DNA of 64,000 bases, taken from Nelumbo lutea (Eukaryota > Streptophyta > Magnoliopsida > Proteales > Nelumbonaceae). The translations under genes were made by a program, and so were the position numbers. Under the pieces are notes generated by a model, which saw only the letters and a program-made list of their open reading frames with translations, did not search any database and was not told where the DNA came from. How positions within the stretch are numbered: position 1 is the stretch's first letter; every line of letters starts with the position of its first letter. Below, one piece after another: positions 22,483-33,843 of the stretch. The stretch lies in assembly GCA_022828595.1 (NCBI GenBank), contig JAKGHH010000001.1, positions 140,077,017 through 140,141,016 of the forward strand, in the 5' to 3' direction.

Positions 22483-24370
22483 ATGACAATGCCCCCTTGA
22501 GCTCGGGGGGAGCTTGGGAGCAGGTTCCGGAGGCTCACGAGGCCTCCGGTGACGTAGCTTCTACTTCTCAAGGGAGGGAGCCCGACACCTTTGGTCCCTC
22601 CTCTATGACGACGGAGAGACTCGGGTCTCTAATCCGCTACTTTCACCTCCCTGGGGACCTCGTCTACAGTCTCCTCACCGGTAACTTTCCTTGGGAGCAT
22701 GGTCCCAACGACATAGTAATTTTCTAGGAACAGCTTGAGGTTGGCTTGCGTCTTCCCCTGTACCCCCTAATAGTGGAGGTGCTAAAACCATTTCAATGTT
22801 ACCATCGACCAGCTCCATCCCAACGCTATCAAGAACATGGTTGGGACCATTTCTTTGTGCTACGAGTATTGTCTTTCCCTTCACCTTGATATTTTCGCTT
22901 CTATTCTCTACATCAAGAATGCCACTCCCGGAGCTCCTTTGGAAAGGCGTTTTTACTACCTCTCTCCCCGCCATGGCTATAAGCTCCTGTACGAGCTGCC
23001 AAACAAGATTCCCGCCTGGAAGCGAGACTATTTTGTGGTCCGTAACCCCGAGAGGTGGCCCTTCCCAACTTCTTGGAGGGGCGCCATCTAGGACCCCGGG
23101 GCCGAGTTGGACTCTAAAACTCGAAAAATGATGTTGTCCAGGGCATCGGTAGGCTTCCTCTATTCGGACTACTTGACCGAGGAGAAGCTCGCACAGGCTG
23201 GCCTGAGCCTGGGTAGGTTGCCTTTTTAGGTCGCGTAGTGCCTTGTAAAAATATATCATGTGTATACATATATTTTCTTTTTTACTGGACTAATACCTTA
23301 TGGTTTTTTGGCAGCCATCATGTCTAGTGTTAACGTGCGCCGCCTTCTTTCGAGCAACCAGAAGCGCAAGGCGAAGAGGTTGCACCCTGACCAGACTCCC
23401 ACCTCTGGGGGCACTAAGTTTGGGTCTGCTGAGCCAGACTTTGTTTCTCCACCACCTGAAGTTCCATCGGCCCCATCTGAAGGAGGCGCCAAAGAAGGTG
23501 GCCTCAAGGAGGGCGAGCTCCCAAGGCAAGGGGTGATTCCTCCTGGTCCCTCCTGCCCATTCCCCTACCTGTAGTTCCCGGTAGGGAACTAGGAAGGTGT
23601 CAATGACTATATCGTGGCTGGCTGAAAGAGCCGAAGGGCAATCTGCCACGAGGAGGTCGCTAGGTGGGGGGAGATGGAGCCCAAGGCACTCGCCACGTTT
23701 TCCGCCTCCCACTATATGGTGGTAAGTGGTCCTTCTTTTCTTCTCATTATTTCCTTTCTTTTGCTATTTTCTGACCTTAGTCCCTTGTTTGGCAGGTGAA
23801 CACCGTCATCCGCACCATGGCCCTCCAGACTAACATCCACTTTGGCGACGCTTGTAATCAGAGGGCTCTCGTTTAGAAGCTCCAGGGTGAGCTCGACCAG
23901 GCCCGGGGTGAGCTCCTTCACACACGCAAGGGGAGCGAAGCCCAGGAGCTACTTGTCTGTGACCAGGAGACGCAGATCGCTAGGCTTTCCGAGGAGAGCG
24001 CACACTACAGGGAGGAGTCGTCGAGGGTGGCAGGGAAGAGGGAGCTCCTTCGCCTACAGGTTCGGGACTTGGAGTCTACACTTCTGGACCGAACTCGGAA
24101 CTTCGACACCATGGTGGAGGCCGAGCGGGAGAAGGCAGTCTGGGACTTCAAGGACTCCTAGGAGTATCACGACCTCCAAGTGGAGTATGGCTCGAGCTCA
24201 TACCACTCCTGATTCAAGCTCTGCCGCTGATTGGTCTGAAAGAAGTTCTCTGGGCTCATCCTTAACAGCATCACCATGAAGGGCTGGCTCCCGAGATGGT
24301 GGACCAGGCGGAGGAGGAAGAGACTAACTCTCCGGAGGACGAGGACGAGGTGGAGGAGGTGGACCCCTGA
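22483..24370 (+). pseudogene. Antisense, intron-containing extra gene of a Tat-like element, degenerate
   Basis: Three exon-like blocks run against the element. Block 1 (22483-23212) encodes, with frame breaks, EQLEVGLRLPLYPLIVEVLK, QLHPNAIKNMVG, RRFYYLSPRHGYKLL, LPNKIPAWKRDYFVV and WPFPTSWRG. I recognise this as the plant 'putative gypsy type transposon' family (Pfam Transposase_28-like). Block 2 (23315-23721) starts AIMSSVNVRRLLSSNQKRK and ends ALATFSASHYMV. Block 3 (23796-24370) is a coiled coil (KLQGELDQARGELL, ESTLLDRTRNFDTMVEAE) with an acidic tail (EEEETNSPEDEDEVEEVDP). Intron 23722-23795 has GTAAGT and TTTGGCAG and joins in phase 0. Intron 23213-23314 joins in phase 1. In-frame stops near 22725, 23090, 23573, 23874 and 24160 make it a pseudogene. 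Function unknown. Confidence 0.75.
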
Positions 24371-25136
24371 GGTTGGCAGCTCTATTTTTCTGCTTTTCCG
24401 ACTGACTTCTGATGGTTCCCGGGTGCCAGAACCCGGTCTTCAAAGATTTTCTTGGGCGGTTGTGCCCTTTTTTATCTCTTGTTGAACTTTCTCGAGCTGT
24501 TTAGCTCGGTTTTTTTTTTATGAAGTAGTAATGAAATTTCTCTTTTTCTTCTAAGTATGGTTTGCTCTTTTATTTTTTGCCAAAGCGATCTCATCACTCG
24601 ATCTGTTAGAGCTGCATACCGAAGTAGGATTTTTTGGTAATCGTTATCCCGAGCTATCCCTTAGCATTTAAGGCATCTCTATGGTATACCGCGAAGCGAT
24701 TACCATGTATGCTCAAACTATATGTTTGTAGGTTGTTCCTTGGTCCAACCGATGTACTAAGATGAGGTACGCTTCGTAGGGCTTAGACCCGAGTTGCTTA
24801 CGCCTCTAATACTTCATACTTTGCCTTCACCACTGAAGTGGCCAAGTATTTCTCGATGCCGAGGTCTTAGTTAGCTCGGTGTCTTAGCCCTTAGGCTGAG
24901 AGGGTGACTTATAGTCTTCCCTTGAAGTTTGCCCATGCCATGGAGGCGACTGGGCCTTGTAGCGTCGATGTCGTATTAGCTCAGCATTTTGGCCCTTAGG
25001 CTCTGGGAGTGATCCATGGTCTACTCAGTAGTTCGCCCATGCCGTAGAGGCGACTGGGTCTTATTGCGTCGAGGTCGTGTTAGCTCGACATTTTGGCCTT
25101 AGGCTCTGAGAGTGACACATGATCTACTCAATAGTT
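24371..25136. repeat. Linker with ~105-bp repeats in element 2
   Basis: Units near 24857, 24964 and 25067 share GTCGAGGTCGTGTTAGCTCG, TTTTGGCCCTTAGGCTCTG and GCCCATGCCGTAGAGGCGACTGGG. Before them, 24486-24600 is T-rich with TAATGAAATTTC and may be the 3' untranslated end of the antisense gene. No coding frame. Confidence 0.65.
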
Positions 25137-26094
25137 GCAGGTAATACTGCCTTAAGTTGACAATATTCCATGCCTGAGGTACTTGTTTCCCTTCAAGGGT
25201 TTCGAGCTCGTATGTTCCTTCCCCGAGCACCCATTTCACTCAATAGGGTCCTTCTCAATTCGGTCTGAGCTTGCCAACACCGGGCTTAGGTATCATAACT
25301 TTACGAAGGACCAAGTCGCTGACGCAGAGGTTTCGCTTCTTGACCCTGGCATTATAGTATCAAGCTACTCTTTGCTGGTAAGCTACAGTCCTGATATATG
25401 TGAGGTCCCTTACTTCGTCGAGTAGGTTGAGGTTGGTGTGTAGCTCGTCTTCATTTGTCTTGTCATCATATGCTTCCATTCGTAGCGAGGGAACATCGAC
25501 CTCAGCTTGGATAACTACCTCAGTGCCGTAGGTGAGGTTGAAGGGAGTTTCTCCTGTGACGGTCTTCTCGGTGGTTCGGTAAGCCCATAGAACACTAGGT
25601 AGCTCGTCTACCCATAGTCCTTTAGCTCGGTCTAACCGTGCCTTCAGTCCATGGAGGATAGCTCTATTCGTGACCTCTGCTTGACCATTTGCTTGGGGGT
25701 GTGCGACCGAAGTGAAGTTCTGTCGGATCCCCATATCTTGGCACCAGTTCTGGAATTTGATGTCCTCGAACTGTTTACTGTTATCAGAAATCAATACCCG
25801 AGGTAACCCGAAGTGGCACACTATATTCTTCCAAAAGAAGTTCTAGACGTTTCGGGTTGTGATCGTTACAAGAGGTTCGACTTCTACCCACTTGGTGAAA
25901 TAATCCATTGCTACCACTAGAAACTTTCTCTGGCCTGTCGCTGGTGGAAATGGTCCAAGTATATCGATGCCCCATTGCGCGAAAGACCACGAGCTGGTGA
26001 GATACTTGAGATCGGAAGTGGGCTGATGATGGATATTGGCATGCTTCTGGCACTTGTCACACTTTCTGACGAGCTCAATAGCGTCTGCTTTCAT
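25137..26094 (-). pseudogene. Element 2 integrase
   Basis: Zinc-binding part KCDKCQKHANIHHQ near 26030-26070; core GIDILGPFPPATGQRKFLVV, VDYFTKWVE-like and LPRVLISDNSKQFEDIKF (Gly to Ser after the second Asp), TSVAHPQANGQAEVTNRAI, then the C-terminal VAYQQRVARYYN and a degraded WEGPY..YELETLEGKQVPQAWN. Stops near 25845 and 25360 break it. It aligns with element 1 integrase throughout, and together the two show the original protein path. Confidence 0.85.
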
Positions 26095-26099
26095 TATTA

Positions 26100-26860
26100 G
26101 CCAGTAGTATCCCTATCGTAGTGCTTTTTGGGCGAGGACCCTGCCCCCCAAGTGTCTGCCGCATAGGCCCTCATGAGTGTTGCAGAGTAAGAGCTCGGCT
26201 TCGAAAGGTCGCAAGCAGTGCAGGTAGGGGAGCGTGTAGGATCTTCGGTACAGTCGTTCGTCTATCATGACGTATTTGGCCGCCTGATGCTCTACCCTTC
26301 TGGCGGCATTGCGATCTGAAGGGAAGGTCCCGTGTAGCAGGAAGCTCGCAAGCGGGTCAATCCAGCTTGGCTCTGCTTGATTGACAGGAACGAGCTCCTC
26401 TGCCCCCCCCCCCTCGAGAATGCTAGGCTGAGGCAGGTTCTCTATGTACATGGTTCTCATGGTGTTATCACTGGTGTTGGCTAACCGGGACAAGGCATCA
26501 GCCTCAGCATTCTCCGACCTCGGGACTTGCTTGATGAAGTGTGACTGAAAGTTGAGCAGAGCCTCTCTTACTTTGGCTAAGTAGACAACCATAGTCGGTT
26601 CGTGAGCTTCGTATTCTCCTGTGACCTGATTAACCACGAGCTGGGAATCGCTGTAGATGATAATGTGCTTGCCTTTCATTTCTTTGGCTAGAGCTAGCCC
26701 AGCTATCAACGCTTCGCACTCTGCTTAATTGTTGGATGTTGTGAACTCAAAGCATAGTGCGTACTCTAGTTTCGTGCCACTTGGGCCGTATAGAACTATC
26801 CTGGCTCCGTTGCCCTACTGGTTTGAGGGGCCATCTACGTGAAGGATCCAGGACTCCTCA
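26100..26860 (-). pseudogene. Element 2 archaeal-type RNase H
   Basis: Contains GLALAKEMKGKHIIIYSDSQLVVNQVTGEYEAHEPTMV and VPRSENAEADALSRLANTSDN. Upstream on the minus strand are the degraded WILHVDG and GARIVLYGPSGTKLEY segments (26780-26860). The frame continues open for about 198 codons into the linker before integrase (DERLYRRSYTLPYLHCLRP). Shows that the second RNase H is a shared feature of both elements. A frame-breaking change occurs at 26709-26730. Confidence 0.78.
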
Positions 26861-27630
26861 TCCCAGTTCGCGCTTGGCTTAACTAGGAGAGACACCGTGC
26901 TGGCTGCTACCTCACAGTGCTCGAACTCAACCGGCTTGGGAGCTCCGGGCTCGCCCGAACTGGGGGCCTCGTGCTCAACTGGCTTGGGGACTTCAGAGCT
27001 AAAAGTGCACTCCGCGATGAAGTCTGCTAAGGCTTGGGCCTTGATAGCAGTTTGTGGCTTGTATTGGAGGTTGTACTCGCTGAACTCAACAGCCCACTTC
27101 GTCAGTCAACCAGAGACCTCTGGCTTGAGTAGGACTTTCCTCAAAGGCTTGTTGGTGAGGACGATAACAGTATGAGCCTGAAAGTACGGACGGAGCTTTC
27201 AGGCATGCAATGACCAATGCATAGGCCAGTTTTTCTATCTCCGGATATCTTGTCTCTGCTCCCTACAACACTTTACTAACATAGTAGATAGGTCATTGGA
27301 CCCAATCTACTTCTTTTATTAGTACCGAGCTGACCATTTCGTCACTTTCCGAGAGGTACAGCTCTAAAACATCGCCCTCTGTAGCACTTTACTAACATAG
27401 TAGATAGGTCATTGGACCCAATCTACTTCTTTTATTAGTACCGAGCTGACTATTTCGTCACTTTCCGAGAGGTACAGCTCTAAAACATCGCCCTCTTCGG
27501 GCCGGGTTAAGACCGGTATGCTAGCGAGGTACTTTTTGAGCTCGTCAAATGCGAGCTGACAATCATGGGTCCATTCAAGCCCTTTGCTTTTAATTGCTTG
27601 AAGAAAGGTAGGCAACGATCTGCTAACTTG
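26861..27630 (-). pseudogene. Element 2 RNase H/tether, disrupted by a tandem duplication
   Basis: QLAFDELKKYLASIPVL and PEEGDVLELYLSESDEIVSSVLI are read on the minus strand at 27409-27570. The same stretch is then repeated because of a 116-bp duplication at 27269-27496. C-terminal parts (TGLRYPEIEKLAY-like, PYF..HTVIVLTNKPL) lie at 27060-27260 in other frames. Confidence 0.75.
27269..27496. repeat. 116-bp direct tandem duplication inside pol
   Basis: The text from CACTTTACTAACATAG to ACATCGCCCTCT occurs at 27269-27380 and again at 27385-27496. The copies are nearly identical. 116 is not a multiple of three, so it shifts the frame. Element 1 has one copy only, so the duplication is private to element 2 and late. 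Confidence 0.9.
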
Positions 27631-28520
27631 GACATGAAGCGGCTTAGAGCGGCTATTCGGTCATTCAACCTTTGAACTTCCTTCATTTTTCGAGGTGGTT
27701 TCATATCTAGGATGACCTTTATTTTGTCCAGGTTGGCTTCAATGCCGCGCCGGTTAACAATATATCATAGGAATTTACCTGAGGTGACTCCAAAGACCCA
27801 CTTATTCGGGTTTAGCTTCATATTGAATCTACGCAAGATTTTAAAAACTAAATTCAAGTCTTGTATTAAATCACATGAAAACTGGGTTTTGACAACCATG
27901 TCGTCTACATAACATTCTACCTTTTGGCCAATCAATGGCTCAAACAGTTTAATTACAAGTCTTTGAAAGGTCGCCCCAACATTTTTTAGCCCAAAGGGCA
28001 TGGCCTTGTAGCAGTATAGGCCAAGCTCGGTTATGAAGGCAATCTTTTCTTCATCTGTTGGGTCCATCCTGATCTAGTTGTAGCCCGAATAGGCGTCTAG
28101 AAAGCTCAACAACTCGTGCGTCGAGGTCGCGTCCACCAGACGGTCGATCCTGGGAAGTGGGAAGTAGTCCTTTGGGTAGGATCAGTTCAGGTTGGTGTAG
28201 TCGGCACACATGCGCCATTTACCGTTAGCCTTTTTTACCAGAACGGGGTTGGCCACTAGCTCGAGTAATGGACTTCCCTAATGAAATCGGCTGTGAAGAG
28301 CTTCCCGACCTCTTCGTCAACTACCCTCCATCGCTCTGGGGCTAGGTTGCATTTCTTCTGTCTAACGCGCCTAACTACAGGATTGGTATTAAGCTTATGA
28401 GTTATGATGCTAGGGTTGATGTCGGGTATTTCTACCACGGACCATGCAAAAACATCTAAATTTTCAAATAGAAAGCGTACCAGTTTAGATCGCAGAGGCT
28501 CCTCAATGTAAGCACCGATC
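27631..28520 (-). pseudogene. Element 2 reverse transcriptase
   Basis: Shows DPTDEEKIAFITELGLYCYKAMPFGLKNVGATFQRLV, the active site KVECYVDDMVVKTQ (YVDD) and LRRFNMKLNPNKWVFGVTSGKF in one open frame (27765-28067). The finger segment NTNPVVRRVRQKKCNLAPERW is at 28256-28438. Stops at about 28070 and 28255 separate the two. Homologous to 2700-3530. Confidence 0.88.
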
Positions 28521-28639
28521 TAAAGAGTTTGGGCAGAGTCCTCCGCCGAGGCTGGGATAGAGGTGGTCTCTTCCGTGGGCACAGCTCGTTCCTCGCTTTG
28601 CTCCATAGGTTGCTCCAACTCGAGGTCGTCAGCCACCTT

Positions 28640-29216
28640 GGCTTTCCCTTGAGGGCGGCGACGTAGCATTTGCAAGACTCAAGCTAGTCACCTCGCGCTA
28701 CCCGATACCAAAGTCTGTGGGAAAATTCATGGCCAAGTAGTAGGTGGACACCACAACCCGTAAGGCATGGGTAATCGGCCGACCTACTATGGTGTTGTAT
28801 AGGGAGGGAGTTGCGACTACCAAGAAATCGTGGTTGAGCCTCACTATGCTAGGCTAGGTGCCGACTTCCACAGGTACTGTTATCCTTCCCAGAGGCCGAA
28901 CTTCCTCTCCGTTGAAGCCTACCAAGGGAGTGTTCGCGGGCTTTAGGTCTCTCTCCTGAAGTTGGATTTGGTCAAAGGCTGCTTTGAAGAGGATGTCCGC
29001 TGAGCTGCCTGAATCGACGAGGACGTGCCTGACTTCAAAGTCGTTGATCTTCACCTTTATGACGAGTGTGTCATCATGGTGGTAGTGGACCCCACGTGTG
29101 TCATCCTCTGTGAAGAAGATGGGGTCTTCTGTCCTTGGCCGCTTCAGAGGGTTCTGCTCTTCCCTGCCGGCCTCGCAAGCTGATGTGCGAGCTGCTGCTG
29201 AGGTGCAGCCCGCCAC
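28640..29216 (-). pseudogene. Element 2 aspartic protease
   Basis: DFEVRHVLVDSGSSADILFKAAFDQIQL carries the DSG active site (near 29010-29030), followed in the same frame by NTPLVGFNGEEVRPLGRITVPVEVGT. A stop near 28853 cuts it. The flap-side text continues at 28690-28850. Confidence 0.82.
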
Positions 29217-31117
29217 AATCGAACCTCCAACTATGACATGGTTGGTCCCCCGAACTGGTCTCTGTTCGGGGGGCCGCTTTTGCGATTGTTCCGCTTGCCT
29301 GCTGGACTCGGGAGCGTCTCTACTTTGCTCCCCTTGTCGACCTGCTTTATTACTATTTTATTATTGCCTTGTACAAAATTTCTCAATATCTGCGACGGAT
29401 GAGTTCTTCTATCTCATCGTGGAGGTTTTTACAACTTTCGGTGCTATGACCGTGATCTTTATGAAAGCTCAGTACAAATTTTTATTTCTAACATTAGGGT
29501 TCACCTTCAGTCGAGGCAGCCACTTCGCGTACGGAGCTTCCTTGATCACCATGAGGATCTTAGCCTGCTTTGCGTTGAGGGCGTGTAGTCCCTTTCTGCT
29601 GTCGGAGCTCAGAACGGCTGGACTGGCATTGCCCCCCGAGCTATGTCCTTCTTCTTCCTGCTGTCGCCTTGAGACGGGGGCTCTGGCTCCCTCTTCCTTT
29701 TTTCCGGGGGCCTTCTTGCCCTTCTGGTGGATCTCTTCCTTCGTTCGTATGAACCGATCGGCGAGCTTGAGGAACTCGGTCACGGTTTTGGGCTTATTGA
29801 CAACTATGTGCCACTTGAACTCTTTGTGGGTGATACCTCATTTGGCTGCGATGAGGCGAACTACGGGATCCAGGTTGGGTATCTGCAAACAAGCATCATT
29901 GAACCACTTGATGTAACTCCGAATGGACTCCCCTTCCTTTTGAAGTATGCCGAGGAGGCTTTCCTAAGTTCTTGGGCACCTTTTGCTGGTGACGAAGTGG
30001 GAGGTGAAAACTTGCACGAATTGTGCCCAACTTCTTATCGAACCAGGCACGAGGTTATGGTACCATGTGCGGGCTACCCCTTTGAATGTGGTGGAAAAGG
30101 CCACACACATGCAGGATTCACTGGCTCTTGCCAGGTGCATCTGGGACTGGAAGGCATCCACATGATCATTTGGATCGAAGGATCCATTATACTTGTCCAG
30201 TGGAGGAAGCTTGAAGTCCCTAGGCATGGGGACCACAAGGAGTTCTGGAGATAATGGGGAAGAAACTGAGAGGAGACGGGTAGCTTTCACTTCACTTGAG
30301 CATACTTCCTCTTTTCCTTTGAGCTCGGAGAGACCCGGGTAGCAAGTCGGCGAGCTCGCTGACATCTTCGTTGCTGCTTTGTTGGCTCGGCGTTGGTGCT
30401 TGACGCTTCGGCCTTGCCGAGCTCAATGGGCTCAGACTGCTAGTGGCAACTCTGGGCCGAAGGGCTCTACCTATAGCCCGTGGCCAGGACCCCAAATGGA
30501 TTCTCCACGAGCAGGAGCTCGAACTACGAAGGCTAGGGCAATACGGGCTTGGTTGGCTGGGAGGCCCTCAACCTGCCCACAGGCTGTGAGGCGGGGGTGG
30601 CTGGCCTCTCCTTCTTGCTATGGGAAGAGGCTTGGCTCTTGGTAGGGTCTTGGGCCTAGGAGGCCTCTCCCCGACGAGGTCGTTCACTCTGGCGGGAGGG
30701 CTTGGTCTGTTTCGTGGCTAGATGCCGAGGGGGAAGTGACAACTAGGCCTGAGGCAAAGAAGGAAACTACTGCTGATACTGGTATTGGGAAACCTGGTGC
30801 AGCACATGTTGTTGGTAGAGTTGGAATTGTTGAAATTATTGCATTTAAGCTTGCATGGCTCGCATGCACTGCATTAAGTCCTCCAACTGGTTCTGATTGG
30901 CCGCTAGGGGCACAACCGAGGGTTCAGCAAAGGTTGTTCCAACTATGGAAGGGAGTGAAGCTACCGCAGGTGCCACTGTGAGAGGCACGTTCAAACTGGG
31001 AACTCCGTCCACGGAGAGGGGGACAGTGAACTGCCCAATACAGATAGTAGGAAGTTGGGGTTGCTCCCCAGAAGTGCTCTGGCTGACACCATGTCCAGCA
31101 TTGCTCGAGGAAGCCAT
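29217..31117 (-). pseudogene. Element 2 gag
   Basis: Starts with MASSSNAGHGVSQ at 31117, in line with element 1. Then CIGQFTVPLSVDGVPSLN, LMQCMRAMQA, a low-complexity linker, and the gag domain LPPLDKYNGSFDPNDHVDAF..TFKGVARTWYHNLVPGSI at 29964-30250. The C-terminal region FLKLADRFIRTKEEIHQKG and a basic stretch with LNAKQAKILMVI are at 29469-29783. Broken by at least three frame changes. The long plus-strand open frame at 29098-29916 is its mirror and not a gene. Confidence 0.83.
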
Positions 31118-31178
31118 GAATGTTGAGTTTTCTGAAAAGGAAACTGTAAAAGCTTAGAGGAAGGCTTCTTGAAGCATT

Positions 31179-31194
31179 TCCCACAAACGACGCC
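31179..31194 (-). other. Primer-binding site of element 2
   Basis: Minus-strand TGGCGTCGTTTGTGGG differs from element 1 TGGCGCCGTCTGCGGG at three positions, consistent with C to T decay of one ancestral site. Confidence 0.75.
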
Positions 31195-31196
31195 AA

Positions 31197-32121
31197 ATGA
31201 TGCGACACAATCTAGGCACTCCTAGCTGGCTACTGACTGGCTCCTTGCTGGCAACAGACGGTACCTGAGAAGACGAAGGTGAAGGATTCTTGGGAGATTT
31301 GCCCGGCAGGAATACTTTGAAGCTTAAGTTAGAATGCTGGGGAGAAAGAAAAGAGTGTAAGAGGCTAAGAGTGTAGGTCGTGCTGGATCATTGAGTTCTC
31401 AAGACTAGCTCGAGAGCAAGTAAGATAATTCAAGTTCAGATGATAATCTGAGAGCCCTCTCCCTTCCGACTAAAGGGCTTTTATAGGGGCATTCTTGTCA
31501 AATTGGGCATAACCACCACTGAGCTTCTGTCGCAGCCGTTACCTGCCAGGGATACACAGGTGATCGTTGCAGGGTACCATCCTCTTGGGTGAGTGACATG
31601 TCCCAAAGGGACAGGCACGCCACCATCTGTCGAGAGACTTGGGTGCAGACTATCGAAAAGGCAGGGACTGCGCTGCCAGTTGAGAGACGTGGCACAATCT
31701 GACGGGTACGATCTTGTCAGATAGAAGCTTCCTGAGAGCATCACGTTGCTTAGTCGCGAGCTACCCTATCGTGTAGTGAGCTATCCTTGCCGTGAGCTAC
31801 TTTGTAGCGAGCTCTTAGGGATACTTCGAGGTGGCCCTTATCAAGATTGTCTTTAGGGCAGTTCTTCCACCTAAGTGTTGGAGCGAGCTGGTTACCCTAT
31901 CTCGCGAGCTGGGATAGTCTTGGAGTATTCCCTTTCGGTAGCTTGGGGGATCTTGATCTCACGTTGTAGCGAGCTCCCCCTATAGTGAGCTATGACGTAG
32001 CGAGCTATTCTGCAGGTTCGCTACTTAGTCGCAGTCAAGCTGCGGTGTTGAGCTGTTGCTTGTGCTGAATCAGGTCCACGTATCATCACTTCAATGGGTC
32101 GGGTCAAATCATCCTCCAACA
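31197..32121 (-). mobile_element. 5' LTR of element 2
   Basis: A 925-bp partner of 21093-22004. A likely TATA box (minus CCTATAAAAGCCC) is near 31477-31490. Ends TGATGCGACAC and CCTCCAACA. Confidence 0.9.
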
Positions 32122-33565
32122 ATGATGAAAAGAGAGGCCTGCTGACATGGAATTGAAAGAGTTTTAAAGCTTGTTTGAAAATTGGAATTTGCCTTTTGCT
32201 TTTCTTATAACTTCTTCTTTAAAATAACTTCTCTTCAATGGCATCAATTTTCTTTTATTTTTATTTTAGTTAAGATTCTGGTTCTAAAATCGAAAAATAA
32301 ATCTCAATTCAGGTCCAAGTTTGGAATTGGCCAACATTGGAAAGGATCTACTCACGATGAACAACGCATTCCCTCGATCTATTCTCGAAAAAAGTAAGAA
32401 ATCTACTTAATTTAATCAACTTCATTTGAAGTTTGTTTTGGGTAATACTTCATATGAAGTTCTGTTGGATCAGCGTAGTGCCTAGGAAAAGCCATTGTAC
32501 CGGAAAGATGCAAATTCAATTGGGGTCCAGCTAAAGGACGTTAGTTTGGTCTGTTTGCACTTGGCAAGTGTATCCTCTCCATTGATGATTCCCCATTGTC
32601 ATGCCAGTTGAGGAGCTATTCCTCTCCCTTCATTAATGGTGGGATTTGTTCATTTATACCCCATGACTGCTATTGGAAAATATTGTCCACTAGTTCCTTA
32701 ATTAGAATCATTAGAATGAATGAATTCGATATGAAATAAAACAATGAAAGTGACAAAGGAAGAAAATCCGAAGTGAAAAATTAGGCCTTTTTTTTATTTA
32801 TTTAGTCAGAAAAAAAAAGTGGGGGGTGGGGGGGGGGGGTGGGGAGAAAGTCTTAACAGAGAAAGAGAAGAAAAGAAAAGAAATATTTTATTTTATGGTA
32901 TTTGTAAAACTAAAATCACTTCTAAAATTCCTTATCAATGGTTATTAACCAAACCTAGTAAATCATATTACAACCCGGTTTAGACAAATAAGTATGAATT
33001 GAATCATATTTTTATATTGTTTTGGGTGGAGAGGAGGGATGTTGTTGAATTGAATCAATTTATGGGCATATATGTCAATTAACACCAATTTTCAGTTAAA
33101 AGCACCGCGTCAATTTTAAAAGCAAAATGGAATGGAATGGAAAAACACAATTCGTGTAGCAGACCCATTTAGTTGAGACAAGGCTTAGGTGATGCTGATG
33201 AAAGATTTAGATCTAAAAATGGGAGAAAAAGCAAAATGTCTACTCTGGTAAATTTTAAAAGCATTACTTTTTTTTTTAATAAAACCACATATAAAACATG
33301 TTTTTTAGTTGTGCAGCATTTTTATATTTTTCAAAAATTAAACCAGAACTTTTTTTTTTGAAATTCTGGTTTGAAAAGCATGCTTTATCCAGGTTCTTTT
33401 GATAGAGGATGCTGATGAAATGGATAATTCTTCTCCCTCGATATTTTTAGTTTTTATTTTATAATTTGGGCTCATTTCTTCTTTAGAAACAAAAAATAAA
33501 TAAAAACATTCATATTGGAAGTCACCCAATAAGTGAAAATGCTGTAATTTTAGACAGAAACATTA
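32122..33565. other. Spacer
   Basis: No gene seen. Contains a G-rich tract at 32819-32845 (mostly G with single T interruptions), poly-T and poly-A runs near 33267 and 33350, and the short GGAATGGAATGGAA run at 33126-33140. Confidence 0.6.
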
Positions 33566-33685
33566 GGGCTCATTTTGGGAAGAGTAAAAATACAAATATG
33601 TACAGTGCAAAGCCTTATATATTTTAATTCTAAACCTTTTATTTGCACTGTACATATTTGTGTTTATACTCTTCTTGAAAAAGAA
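33566..33685. mobile_element. Tourist-like foldback MITE A
   Basis: Arms AAGAGTAAAAATACAAATAT..GTACAGTGCAAA and TTTGCACTGTACATATTTG..TATACTCTT fold into a long hairpin. TTA flanks both sides (33563-33565 and 33686-33688). Related copies lie at 33844-33966 and 46854-46944. Confidence 0.7.
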
Positions 33686-33690
33686 TTAAT

Positions 33691-33820
33691 ACTATGTTTG
33701 GTTTTGAAGAAAAAGGTAAAAAAAAGGAAGAAAAATGTAAAAAAACCTATATAAGATTGATAAAGGTTTCCCTACCTTTTCCTTCTTTTCCCTACTATTT
33801 TCCTTCAAACCAAACACAAT
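33691..33820. mobile_element. Foldback MITE B
   Basis: Ends ATGTTTGGTTTTGAAGAAAA and TTTTCCTTCAAACCAAACACA are inverted. The centre is AAGGAAG../CTTCTTTTCCC. Different family from its neighbours. Confidence 0.6.
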
Positions 33821-33843
33821 CTAAACATTAAAAGTAGATGTAG

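Larger units (their letters stand above)
21093..32121 (-). mobile_element. Complete Ty3/gypsy LTR retrotransposon, Tat-like (element 2)
   Basis: An 11.0-kb element with LTRs at both ends, polypurine tract, primer-binding site, gag, protease, RT, two RNase H domains and integrase in Ty3 order on the minus strand, plus an extra antisense gene between integrase and the 3' LTR. The LTR ends are TGATG..CATCA. In the first 100 aligned LTR bases I count about 11 differences, mostly transitions, so the insertion is not recent. A 4-bp ATGA flanks both sides if the left end is read as TGCGGC; read as TGATGC no duplication is seen. Coding regions are broken by stops, frameshifts and a 116-bp tandem duplication. 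Confidence 0.9.

Noticed and set aside
22675..23712. Long minus-strand open frames (194 and 140 codons) in element 2
   Set aside because: They mirror the plus-strand antisense gene. The plus strand has the family motifs and splice sites; the minus translations match nothing I know.
23842..24485. Arg/Ser-rich plus-strand frames
   Set aside because: They are out-of-frame reading of the coiled-coil and acidic tail of the antisense gene.
29098..29916. 272-codon plus-strand open frame
   Set aside because: It is the mirror of gag and protease. The minus strand carries the DSG motif and gag text.
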